From positions 21,698 to 85,697 of the forward strand of contig JAUMTX010000007.1 in assembly GCA_030530985.1 (NCBI GenBank): 64,000 bases of DNA. The letters run 5' to 3'. Shown piece after piece: positions 8,955 to 16,486 of this stretch (its first letter is position 1; the number at the start of each line of letters is the position of its first letter). A program made the translations under genes and the position numbers. The DNA comes from Corynebacterium sp. GTDB lineage: Bacteria; Actinomycetota; Actinomycetes; Mycobacteriales; Mycobacteriaceae. A model generated the notes under the pieces. That model saw only the letters and a program-made list of their open reading frames with translations. It was not told where the DNA came from and made no database searches.

Positions 8955-9752
8955 CTATTTTTTATCTTCCTCATCCATACGCGCAATGAGGCGGCGCACA
9001 TGGTCGGCAGCACCCTTGCCCTCATAGGCTTCCACCACATCAGGGATGGGACCCACCTGGCGGATTTCACCATGGTCCACCCACAGCGCACTATCGCAGA
9101 GCTGCGCCAAGAAGTCATTAGAGTGGGAGGCGAAAACCAAAATACCAGAGCGCTCCACAAGCTCACTGAGCTTATTGCGGGCCTTGGCCATAAAGGCGGC
9201 GTCGACCGCGCCAATGCCTTCGTCGAGAAGCAAAATTTCAGGCTCAATGCTGGTCACAACACCAAGAGCCAAACGGATACGCATACCAGTGGAATAGGTA
9301 CGCAGCGGCATGGACAGATAATCGCCCAGTTCAGAAAACTCAGCAATCTCATCCATCTTGGCCTTCATCTGCTTGCGCGTCTGGCCAAGGAACAAACCAC
9401 GAATAATGATATTTTCAAAACCCGAAATCTCCGGGTCCATGCCCACACCCAGGTCAAAAACCGGGGCCACACGGCCACGAATATCGGCCGAACCACGGGT
9501 CGGCTCATAAATGCCGGAGAGCAGACGCAGGAGTGTGGACTTGCCAGCACCATTATGGCCAACCAGGCCCACACGGTCGCCCTCACGCAGGTGAAGGTTA
9601 ATATCGCGCAGGGCATTCACGGTCACCACATTGGACTCATTGCGGCCAATGGCACCACCAGCAGCCCCCAGGAAGGCCTTCTTCATGGAGCGGGACTTCG
9701 CATCAAAAATCGGGAAATCCACGCAGGCATTATATGTATCAATAGAAACCAT
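8955..9752 (-). CDS. wzt: ATP-binding subunit of galactan (O-antigen type) ABC exporter
   Basis: A 265-residue ABC ATPase. Walker A is GHNGAGKST near residue 64, the signature is YSTGMRIRLA near 160, Walker B is ILLLDEGIGAVD near 180, and the H-loop is ASHS. It lacks the C-terminal carbohydrate-binding domain of Gram-negative Wzt proteins, like the mycobacterial Rv3781 group. With the permease at 9762-10646 it should flip lipid-linked galactan across the membrane for arabinogalactan assembly. The start has a near-perfect Shine-Dalgarno, AGGAGGT, at correct spacing. Its stop directly abuts the start of the following GT87 gene, so the two are translationally linked. Confidence 0.9.
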   Translation of the reverse strand: MVSIDTYNACVDFPIFDAKSRSMKKAFLGAAGGAIGRNESNVVTVNALRDINLHLREGDRVGLVGHNGAGKSTLLRLLSGIYEPTRGSADIRGRVAPVFDLGVGMDPEISGFENIIIRGLFLGQTRKQMKAKMDEIAEFSELGDYLSMPLRTYSTGMRIRLALGVVTSIEPEILLLDEGIGAVDAAFMAKARNKLSELVERSGILVFASHSNDFLAQLCDSALWVDHGEIRQVGPIPDVVEAYEGKGAADHVRRLIARMDEEDKK

Positions 9753-9761
9753 GGGGACCTC

Positions 9762-10646
9762 CTAGACCCAATAACTCACGCGGAAACGCCAGGCCTTCAT
9801 GGCCAAAAGCGCAACCAGAGTGCCAATAACAGTGCAGGCAATCACCACAATCCAATTCTCCACATGGATAGGCGCACCAATCAAAGGCGCACGAATAACC
9901 TCCATATAGTGGTAGAGCGGGTTGAGCTCAGCCAGGCGGGCGCGGGAAGAAATCTCCCCACCCTGGTCGTGCAGGGTAGAGGTCATCCACACAATCGGGG
10001 TGACATAGAAGAGCAACTGCACACCGGCCTCCAGCAGCGGGGACACGTCACGATAACGCGTGGCCACAATGCCAAAGAACATGGTCACCCACACGCCATT
10101 CATCACCAGCAGTGCCAGCGCCGGCACAGCCAAAAGAATATGCCAGGACAAATCACGCGGGAAGACAATAATCAGCAGCAGCCAAATCACCATATTGTGC
10201 AGAAGGAAGAGGAACTGCTTCCACACCAGGCGATAGACATGCACCGAAAGCGCGGAAGGCAGCTGCTTAATCAGGCCCTCATTATCAATAAAGACATCGG
10301 CACCTTCTTTAATACAGCCCGAAATAAAATTCCACATAATCAAACCCACCGTCACATGCGGAAGGAAGGTCGCCACAGGAATCTTAAACAGCACCGAATA
10401 GAGCAAACCCAGGGCAGCGGCCATCACACCGGTGGCGATGGTAATCCACAAAGGACCCAGCACCGAACGGCGATAGCGCTGCTTAATATCCTGCCAGCCC
10501 AACTGCAGCCACAGCTCATGCTGACGGAAGCCACGAACCAAATCGCGCCAGGCGGCGGCGAAGGTCCGCGACTGGGACTTGTACTCCGATTCAGGAATCT
10601 GCGCGGTTAGACGCGCAAAATCGGGACTATTCTTCGAAGAGCTCAC
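9762..10646 (-). CDS. wzm: permease subunit of galactan ABC exporter
   Basis: A 294-residue ABC-2 type permease with a cytoplasmic N-terminus, the amphipathic ELWLQLGWQDIKQRYRRS segment, then VLGPLWITIATG and about six membrane spans. The conserved late motif LNPLYHYMEVIRAPLIG is present near residue 235. It corresponds to RfbD/Rv3783 and pairs with the ATPase 9 bases downstream. It is the first gene of the long minus-strand cluster that continues to 2505, so a promoter for the cluster probably lies in 10647-10738, between it and the divergent aminotransferase-like gene. Confidence 0.9.
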   Translation of the reverse strand: MSSSKNSPDFARLTAQIPESEYKSQSRTFAAAWRDLVRGFRQHELWLQLGWQDIKQRYRRSVLGPLWITIATGVMAAALGLLYSVLFKIPVATFLPHVTVGLIMWNFISGCIKEGADVFIDNEGLIKQLPSALSVHVYRLVWKQFLFLLHNMVIWLLLIIVFPRDLSWHILLAVPALALLVMNGVWVTMFFGIVATRYRDVSPLLEAGVQLLFYVTPIVWMTSTLHDQGGEISSRARLAELNPLYHYMEVIRAPLIGAPIHVENWIVVIACTVIGTLVALLAMKAWRFRVSYWV

Positions 10647-10738
10647 ATCTCAACAATACCCGGGGGTGGGTAGATCTGCACACTACAGGGCCTGTAATAT
10701 TGGAGGAAGAATCAACAAGGACAGGAGAAAGCGCCCCC

Positions 10739-11971
10739 ATGGATGGATATGATCTCGCCAGCGTACGCGGGCTTTATTCTTCCTTAGGTGAGGGCTGGAC
10801 CTATCTTAATGCCCACCAGCACCCCCAAATTCCGGAGATGGTTGCTGGCCGCATGGCTACTGCTTTCCGCCAGGCCCCGCTGCTGGCCCCCCGCCAGGAG
10901 GCCACTGGTTCCCATACCCGCATGCCCGCCCCTGGTGAGCTCTATGGTGATGGTTTTGGGGCGGTTGCGCGCCGGGCCGTGGCCGATATGGTTGGTGGTA
11001 GCGCGGAAACTGTGGTTTTGGCGCCTTCTATTCCGTTGCTGGTCACCGCCCTTGCCCGGGCTTGCGCCCCGCGTCTGCGCCGGGGTTCACGCCTGCTTGC
11101 TTCTGCCGGGGATTCGGAGTGGTTGACCCGGCCTTTTGCCGCCTATGCGCGCGATGTGCGCTGGATTGAGCCCGATGTGGGTTCGGGGCGTAGTGCCGCG
11201 GCCGAATATGAGCAGCATATGGATGGTTCTGTGCGCCTTGCGGTGGCGACCGCCGCGGATCCTTATACAGGTATTGTTGGTGAAATTTCGGCCTTGGCTG
11301 ATATTGTCCACCAGGCCCGCGCATGGTTGCTTATCGACGCCTCCTCATACGCACCCTACCGTCCCGTCGACATTGACCACTGGGATGCCGATATTGTCCT
11401 GCTGGACATGGGGGCTTTGGGTGGCCCCCAGGTGGCGGCCGCTATTTTCCGCACGGAGGATATGGTGCAGGGCTTGGGCTATGCCAATGTGGCGGATTTG
11501 GAATACCGCTGTGGCCTGGGTGGCAGTGTGGAGCCCGCGCTCTTGGCGGGTGTGGGCGCTGTGGTGGATCACTATGCGGGCCTGTCCGATGCGGTGCGGG
11601 GTTTGAGGCGCCGCCGCATAGCGCACTCAATGGGGCTGCTAGCAGAACACTATGAGGATCTCATGAGCTACTGTGTGGATAGCCTGCTCAATATTCCTGC
11701 CGTGCACATCGTGGGCATTTCCGGGGAGACCGGGGATCCCTATGCCGACCATATTGCCCGCCTGAGTTTCCTGCTCACCGGGGTGCCGGCCGCCACTGTG
11801 CACCAGCGCCTGGTGGCCAATGGGGTGGTCTGTGGGCTTAGCCCCAGCACGCCGCTCTCCCGCGCCATGGGTGTGGATGAGGCCGGCGGTGCTGTGACCT
11901 TGAGCTTTAGCCCCTTTAATAGCACCGCCGATATTGACCAGTTGGTGCGCGTGCTGACTAGTCTGCGATAG
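10739..11971 (+). CDS. class V aminotransferase / cysteine desulfurase-like protein
   Basis: About 410 residues with the fold-type I layout: VRGLYSSLGEGWTYLNAHQHPQIP at the N-terminus, TVVLAPSIPLLVTALARA, and DASSYAPYRPVDIDHWDADIVLLD before the cofactor site. Position and general sequence match the cysteine desulfurase-like protein next to the galactan exporter in mycobacteria (Rv3778c). At the place where the PLP-binding lysine is expected (S/A-x-K-x-x-G-P), the sequence is MGALGGP, with Ala near residue 226, so the Schiff-base lysine appears to be missing. ATG 10739 (MDGYDL) is preferred over the TTG at 10700 because AGGAG lies 11 bases upstream and homologues start here. It overlaps the next gene tail to tail. 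Confidence 0.75.
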   Translation: MDGYDLASVRGLYSSLGEGWTYLNAHQHPQIPEMVAGRMATAFRQAPLLAPRQEATGSHTRMPAPGELYGDGFGAVARRAVADMVGGSAETVVLAPSIPLLVTALARACAPRLRRGSRLLASAGDSEWLTRPFAAYARDVRWIEPDVGSGRSAAAEYEQHMDGSVRLAVATAADPYTGIVGEISALADIVHQARAWLLIDASSYAPYRPVDIDHWDADIVLLDMGALGGPQVAAAIFRTEDMVQGLGYANVADLEYRCGLGGSVEPALLAGVGAVVDHYAGLSDAVRGLRRRRIAHSMGLLAEHYEDLMSYCVDSLLNIPAVHIVGISGETGDPYADHIARLSFLLTGVPAATVHQRLVANGVVCGLSPSTPLSRAMGVDEAGGAVTLSFSPFNSTADIDQLVRVLTSLR

Positions 11972-12869
11972 TCAGAATAATCTTTCCGCGCGTGCCCTGG
12001 CGCAACTCCTCATGGGCGGCCTTTGCCTCCGACAAAGGATAGGTGCTGGTCACCTGGGCTTTAATCGCCCCGCTTTCCAGCAGTGGCCACACCACCCTAA
12101 TGGTGTCGGCAATAATGCGGGCCTTATCCTTATCAGTTCTACTGCGTAAAGCAGTAGCGCTAATCTGCCCGCGCTTATTGAGCAGCCGGGCAATATTAAA
12201 CTCTGCTTTAATACCACCCTGAAGGCCAATAATGACCAGGTGCCCGGAATCCGCCAGGGCCTTAATATTGCGCTCCAGGTATTTCGCGCCCATAATATCG
12301 AGGATCACATCCGCCTGGACCTTCTCCTCAAAATTCTCATCCTTATAGTTAATGAGAATATCGGCGCCCAGGCTGCGGCAATACTCCAGGTTTTCCGCAC
12401 TGCCCGCAGTGACCGCCACAGTGGCACCCAGGGCCTTGGCGTATTGGATGGCGAAGGAACCAATACCGCCCGCACCACCATGGATGAGGACTGTCTGGCC
12501 CGCCGCGAGCCCCGCCCGCATGCCCAGGTTGGAGTGCACCGTGCAGGCCACCTCAATAATCGCGGCTGTCTCCACCGCCGACCATCCGGCAGGAATGGGC
12601 AGCAGATGGTCCTCGCGCACCACAACCTGCTCCGCATAGGCCCCGCCGGCAAGCAGGGCGCCCACCAGCTCCCCGGTATCCTCCCGCACACCCACACATT
12701 CCAGGCCCAAAATATCGGTCACCCCTGGTGGGGGAGGGTAGTGTCCGGCCGCCTGAAGAAGGTCCGCCCTATTCACTCCCGCCGCCGTGACCTGCAGGCG
12801 CACCTCGCCCGCGCCGGGCTCCGGGGCCGCAGTGTCCACCACATTCAAGTCCGCAAAAATCGCTTTCAT
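11958..12869 (-). CDS. qor: NADPH:quinone oxidoreductase, zinc-free MDR family
   Basis: A 303-residue medium-chain dehydrogenase/reductase. It starts MKAIFADLN, has AAGVNRADLLQAAGHYPPPPG and GLECVGV in the catalytic domain, the nucleotide-binding VLIHGGAGGIGSFAIQYAKALGA, then ITAD near the C-terminus. Zinc ligands of true alcohol dehydrogenases are absent. The likely reaction is NADPH-dependent reduction of a quinone or enone in the cytoplasm; the substrate is unknown. The longer frame upstream of 12869 would run into the divergent VTC gene and adds residues without family character, so ATG 12869 is chosen. In mycobacteria the homologue (Rv3777) also neighbours Rv3778c. Confidence 0.85.
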   Translation of the reverse strand: MKAIFADLNVVDTAAPEPGAGEVRLQVTAAGVNRADLLQAAGHYPPPPGVTDILGLECVGVREDTGELVGALLAGGAYAEQVVVREDHLLPIPAGWSAVETAAIIEVACTVHSNLGMRAGLAAGQTVLIHGGAGGIGSFAIQYAKALGATVAVTAGSAENLEYCRSLGADILINYKDENFEEKVQADVILDIMGAKYLERNIKALADSGHLVIIGLQGGIKAEFNIARLLNKRGQISATALRSRTDKDKARIIADTIRVVWPLLESGAIKAQVTSTYPLSEAKAAHEELRQGTRGKIILTIAD

Positions 12870-12978
12870 GCAACTAGTATAGCCGAAAAATTTCTCACAG
12901 GAACTGTACAGTAAACTCCCTGTAACGCCGGAGGGCTCTCCACGGATTTTATTCGGATTAGAAACTATTCTCTTTTTT

Positions 12979-13806
12979 ATGAGCACACAGACCGACAAGA
13001 AAAAGAAGGCCGTGCCTGCTGCTCCTCACCGCTTTAACCGCTATGAGATTAAGTACTTTGTACCCGAGTCTCGTCTCCCGGTTCTGCGTGAGGCGTTGCA
13101 GGAGCGACTTTCCACTGATCCTCTGTCCCCTCCCGGTGGCTACCGTATCGAGTCCGTCTATTTTGATTCCCCGGACCTGCGTTTCTACCGCGAGAAGATT
13201 GAAGGTTTGAAGTTTCGCAGGAAGTTGAGGATTCGTCGATACGGCAATGGGCCGCTCGACCCTCAGGGTCCTTGTACTGTGGAAATCAAGCAGCGAGTCA
13301 ACCGCGTCACTCAGAAGCGCCGCTTCCAGCTTGGCCTTGAGGATGCAATGAGCCTCTGCGATTCCACGGGCGAAATGGTCGGCCACGGTCCGAACCTCGA
13401 CGATCTCGCCGAGAAGGTCGGACCACAGAATCTGCCTCTGCTCAATGAAATTGCCGCTTTTGTGTCCAATAATCAGCTGCGTCCGATTGTGACCACCACG
13501 TATTTGCGTGAGGCCTATGTGGGTTCAGATATTGAGAATGGACTGCGCGTCACTTTCGACCACAATGTGTATGGCCGCGATAAGGACTTCTTCCAGGGTG
13601 AGGGTTCTTCCCACAACCGCCCAATTATCGCCCCCGATACCTGCATTGTTGAGCTTAAAGCGGATGAGCGTGTGCCCCTGTGGTGCACCGACCTCATGGG
13701 CCGTCTTGGTATGGACGTCATCCGTATTTCGAAGTACTGCGCCGCAGTTCAAGCCTTTAACACCCAGCCATCTTCTGCCTTTGGCAGTGTCGACCGAGTA
13801 ATGTAA
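12979..13806 (+). CDS. VTC domain (polyphosphate polymerase-like) protein
   Basis: A 275-residue soluble protein matching the VTC tunnel-fold domain. It has HRFNRYEIKYFVP near residue 22, then IESVYFDSPDLRFY, KFRRKLRIRRYG, CTVEIKQR and, late, CIVELKADERVP, giving the alternating basic and Glu residues that line the tunnel in this family. Eukaryotic Vtc4 makes polyphosphate from ATP; the activity of bacterial stand-alone versions is inferred. It is followed at 12 bases by a DUF4956 membrane protein and then a CotH-family protein, a recurring trio. No N-terminal membrane segment or signal peptide is present, so the enzyme should be cytoplasmic and perhaps tethered by the DUF4956 protein. Confidence 0.88.
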   Translation: MSTQTDKKKKAVPAAPHRFNRYEIKYFVPESRLPVLREALQERLSTDPLSPPGGYRIESVYFDSPDLRFYREKIEGLKFRRKLRIRRYGNGPLDPQGPCTVEIKQRVNRVTQKRRFQLGLEDAMSLCDSTGEMVGHGPNLDDLAEKVGPQNLPLLNEIAAFVSNNQLRPIVTTTYLREAYVGSDIENGLRVTFDHNVYGRDKDFFQGEGSSHNRPIIAPDTCIVELKADERVPLWCTDLMGRLGMDVIRISKYCAAVQAFNTQPSSAFGSVDRVM

Positions 13807-13818
13807 GGAAAATTTTTC

Positions 13819-14520
13819 ATGGAATCCCTCGAATCGCTGTTTAATTTCCAGGATCTTTCGGGCACCTTCTCCGTTATGGACGTGCTGATCACCCTGGTTC
13901 TCTCCTTCGTCCTGACTTCTGCCATTGGCTTTGTCTACCAGAAGACCCACCGTAATGTGTCCTATAGCCAGTCTTTTGTTCAGACCATGGTTTTGGTCGG
14001 CATGGTTATTGCCATCATTATGCTGGTGGTTGGTTCTAATATTGCCCGTGCGTTCTCGCTCGTCGGTGCGCTCTCCGTCATCCGCTTCCGTAATGCGGTG
14101 AAGGAAACCCGTGACGTGGGCTTTATCTTCTTTGCCATGTGTATTGGTATGGCTACCGGTACCCGTTTCTATGTTCTTGCTATCGTTGCGACGATCGCCA
14201 TTAGTCTCGCAATTCTCGTAATGTTCAAGTTCAATTGGTTCTCTTCCAATATCACCCGTCAGGTTGTTAAGGTTCGTGTCCCTGCCCAGGGTATGGACGG
14301 TAACCCAACCAAGGATGTCGAACATGTCATTGCTACCTACGCTAATTCCTTTGAGATGCTCTCCGCTGAGACTGTTGCCGGTGGCGCCCTGACTGAGCTC
14401 ACCTACACCACTGAGTTCCGTCGCGGCGTTGACCCTGAGAAGGTCATTGCTGAGCTGCGTGAAGTTAACTATGGTCAGAAGGCTCTTGTTCTGACCGGCT
14501 ACGACCAGATGGATGTCTAA
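13819..14520 (+). CDS. DUF4956 membrane protein
   Basis: A 233-residue protein with an N-terminal amphipathic stretch, three to four membrane spans (about residues 20-40, 55-75, 100-140) and a C-terminal cytoplasmic domain of about 90 residues. The family motif GALSVIRFRNAVKETRDVGF is clear near residue 85. The function of DUF4956 is unknown; it is repeatedly found between VTC and CotH genes, as here (12 bases after VTC, 2 bases before cotH), so it probably scaffolds or couples polyphosphate synthesis to export or to the CotH protein. A GAAGGAAAA-type site precedes the start weakly. Confidence 0.85.
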   Translation: MESLESLFNFQDLSGTFSVMDVLITLVLSFVLTSAIGFVYQKTHRNVSYSQSFVQTMVLVGMVIAIIMLVVGSNIARAFSLVGALSVIRFRNAVKETRDVGFIFFAMCIGMATGTRFYVLAIVATIAISLAILVMFKFNWFSSNITRQVVKVRVPAQGMDGNPTKDVEHVIATYANSFEMLSAETVAGGALTELTYTTEFRRGVDPEKVIAELREVNYGQKALVLTGYDQMDV

Positions 14521-14522
14521 AA

Positions 14523-16256
14523 ATGCCTGTTTACCGCTCCGCCAAGCTTAAGATGCACCGCAAGTTCATCATTGGCTCGGTTGCTACCCTCGCTGTGATT
14601 GGTGGTGTGGTAGGAACCCAGACGGTGATCCCTTATGTCACATCTTCTTCCCACCTGTCTTCTTCGGCCGGTAATGTGGCTGTGACTACCGATGTGGGTG
14701 CCGGCAATATTGACTTGTGGGATCTCACCCAAAGTCACAGTTTCTCCCTCCAGGTTGATCAGGCCTCCCTGGATCAGATGCTCTCTGATTTCCAAAATAA
14801 TGATGAAAAGACCTGGGTGAAGGCTAATCTCACCATTGACGGTGTCACCGTTGAGAATGTGGGCATTCGCCTCAAGGGCAATTCCACGTTGAATGCTCTT
14901 AGTGGTCGCAGCATGGGTGGCGGTGGCCCGCAGATGCCTGAGGCCCAGGCCGCTGCCGAAACCACCGAAACCACTGATGCCTCTGACACTGCCGCAGCTC
15001 CGGTTGCCGAGCAAGCAGCCCCACAGCAGGGCGGCCCTGGTGGCGGTGGCGGTGGCAGCGACTATGGCATCGTGGAAGATGACCCAAGCACCTGGCCTAT
15101 TCTTATTAGTTTTGATAAGTACCAGGAGGGTCGTGTCTACCAAGGCATGACACAGATTTCCATCCGCCCAGGTATTCCTTCGGTCAATGAATATGAGGCC
15201 ATCAAGGTTACCGAGGCTTCCGGCCAGGCCACCCAGAATGTTGGTTATACCACCCTTTCTGTTAATGGCAGCGCCTCTACCACGCGTCTCATTGTTCAGA
15301 TTCCGGATGAGAATTATGCCGCCAGCCTTGGCAATGGCATTCTTTTCAAGGCCGATGCTGATAGTAGCTTCTCCTACCAGGGCGATGATCAGACCACCTA
15401 TGTTGATCAGTTCAAGCAGATCAATGGTGAGGGTGATGGCGATGTTCAGCCAATCATCAACTTGCTCAAGTGGATTGATTCGGCTTCCGATGAGGAATTC
15501 GACGCCCACCTGGCTGATTATGTTGATGTGGAGAGTTTCGCCAAGTATGTCGCCACCCAGAATCTCATCGTGAACTCCGATGATATGGCTGGCCCTGGTA
15601 AGAACTACTACCTCTGGTATGACTTCGACACCAAGAAGATCAGTGTGGTCTCCTGGGACCTTAACTTGTCCATGGAGAATAGCACCAGCCTTGAGCCTAC
15701 CGAGTCCGCCTCCATGGGCGGCGGCGGTGGCGGCGCCATGGGTGCCCCTCCAGGTATGACCACCGGCGACATCACCACTGGTGATGCTGCCACAGCGCCA
15801 ACCGATGCAGCAGCCGCGCCAACTGATGCTGCTGCTCCTACGGATGCTGCAGCCACTGGCCAGCACCAGCGCGGCCCTGGCGGTCGCATGGGCACCCCTC
15901 CTTCCGGCATGCAGATGCCTGAGGGCGGCGGCCCGGGTGGTGAAGGTGGCGCCCCTGGCGGCGGAATGACCTCGGGCAATACGCTCAAGGAGAAGTTCCT
16001 CGCCTCGGAGGCTTTCCGCGAGACCTATCTCAAGGCCTATTGGGAAGTCTATGACCAAATCTTCGGTGATGATGCCGCTACGAATATCATCAACGAGGTT
16101 GCCAGCGAGATTCCTGTCTCGGATAACACCACGCAGGAAACCATCGACCAGGCTGTGGAAAAGGTCCGCACCTGGGTGGCACAGCGCAAGGCTTATTTGG
16201 AGTCCATTAGGGCGACCAGTGATCCTGCGATGACAAATACTTCCACTTCTGAGTAA
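14523..16256 (+). CDS. CotH-family protein with low-complexity Gly/Pro/Ala inserts
   Basis: A 577-residue secreted or membrane-anchored protein. A basic N-terminus and a hydrophobic segment (residues 12-35) direct export. The CotH core shows WVKANLTIDGVTVENVGIRLKGNS, later DDMAGPGKNYYLWYDFD and VVSWDLNLSME, the region holding the metal-binding and catalytic acids of CotH kinases. Two low-complexity stretches interrupt it: a Gln/Ala/Gly-rich one around residues 130-180 and a longer one around 395-485 with PTDAAA repeats and Gly-rich runs. The start lies 2 bases after the DUF4956 stop, so translation is coupled. A strong terminator follows at 16303. Kinase activity is inferred from the family. 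Confidence 0.85.
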   Translation: MPVYRSAKLKMHRKFIIGSVATLAVIGGVVGTQTVIPYVTSSSHLSSSAGNVAVTTDVGAGNIDLWDLTQSHSFSLQVDQASLDQMLSDFQNNDEKTWVKANLTIDGVTVENVGIRLKGNSTLNALSGRSMGGGGPQMPEAQAAAETTETTDASDTAAAPVAEQAAPQQGGPGGGGGGSDYGIVEDDPSTWPILISFDKYQEGRVYQGMTQISIRPGIPSVNEYEAIKVTEASGQATQNVGYTTLSVNGSASTTRLIVQIPDENYAASLGNGILFKADADSSFSYQGDDQTTYVDQFKQINGEGDGDVQPIINLLKWIDSASDEEFDAHLADYVDVESFAKYVATQNLIVNSDDMAGPGKNYYLWYDFDTKKISVVSWDLNLSMENSTSLEPTESASMGGGGGGAMGAPPGMTTGDITTGDAATAPTDAAAAPTDAAAPTDAAATGQHQRGPGGRMGTPPSGMQMPEGGGPGGEGGAPGGGMTSGNTLKEKFLASEAFRETYLKAYWEVYDQIFGDDAATNIINEVASEIPVSDNTTQETIDQAVEKVRTWVAQRKAYLESIRATSDPAMTNTSTSE

Positions 16257-16302
16257 TCGGGAGTGGAGAAAACTGAATAGTGTAGTTCTGTGTGTATGAA
16301 GT

Positions 16303-16338
16303 AACCCCGCGCGAGTTAAATCGTGCGGGGTTCTTTTT
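16303..16338 (+). terminator. rho-independent terminator of VTC-DUF4956-CotH operon
   Basis: Stem AACCCCGCGCGA / TCGTGCGGGGTT with a GTTAAA loop, followed by TCTTTTT. It lies 47 bases after the CotH stop and just before tRNA-Ser. Confidence 0.85.
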
Positions 16339-16361
16339 AATGTGTTATTCTATGACTCATT

Positions 16362-16448
16362 GGAAGTATGGCAGAGCGGCCGAATGCACTCGCCTTGAAA
16401 GCGAGCGTCCCGTAGAACGGACCGGGGGTTCAAATCCCTCTACTTCCG
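16362..16448 (+). tRNA. tRNA-Ser (UGA anticodon)
   Basis: Acceptor arms GGAAGTA and TACTTCC pair. The anticodon stem-loop is CTCGC-CTTGAAA-GCGAG with anticodon TGA at 16396-16398. A long variable arm and GGTTCAAATCC T-loop are present, as expected for a class II tRNA-Ser. CCA is not encoded directly after the discriminator G. Confidence 0.95.
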
Positions 16449-16452
16449 CGCC

Positions 16453-16486
16453 AAAATCCCCTGGTCAACGCCAGGGGATTTTCTTT
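16453..16486. terminator. bidirectional terminator
   Basis: AAATCCCCTGG and CCAGGGGATTT flank a six-base loop. TTTTCTTT follows on the plus strand, serving tRNA-Ser; on the minus strand it follows the stop of the gene ending at 16485, which overlaps the edge of the hairpin. Confidence 0.8.
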
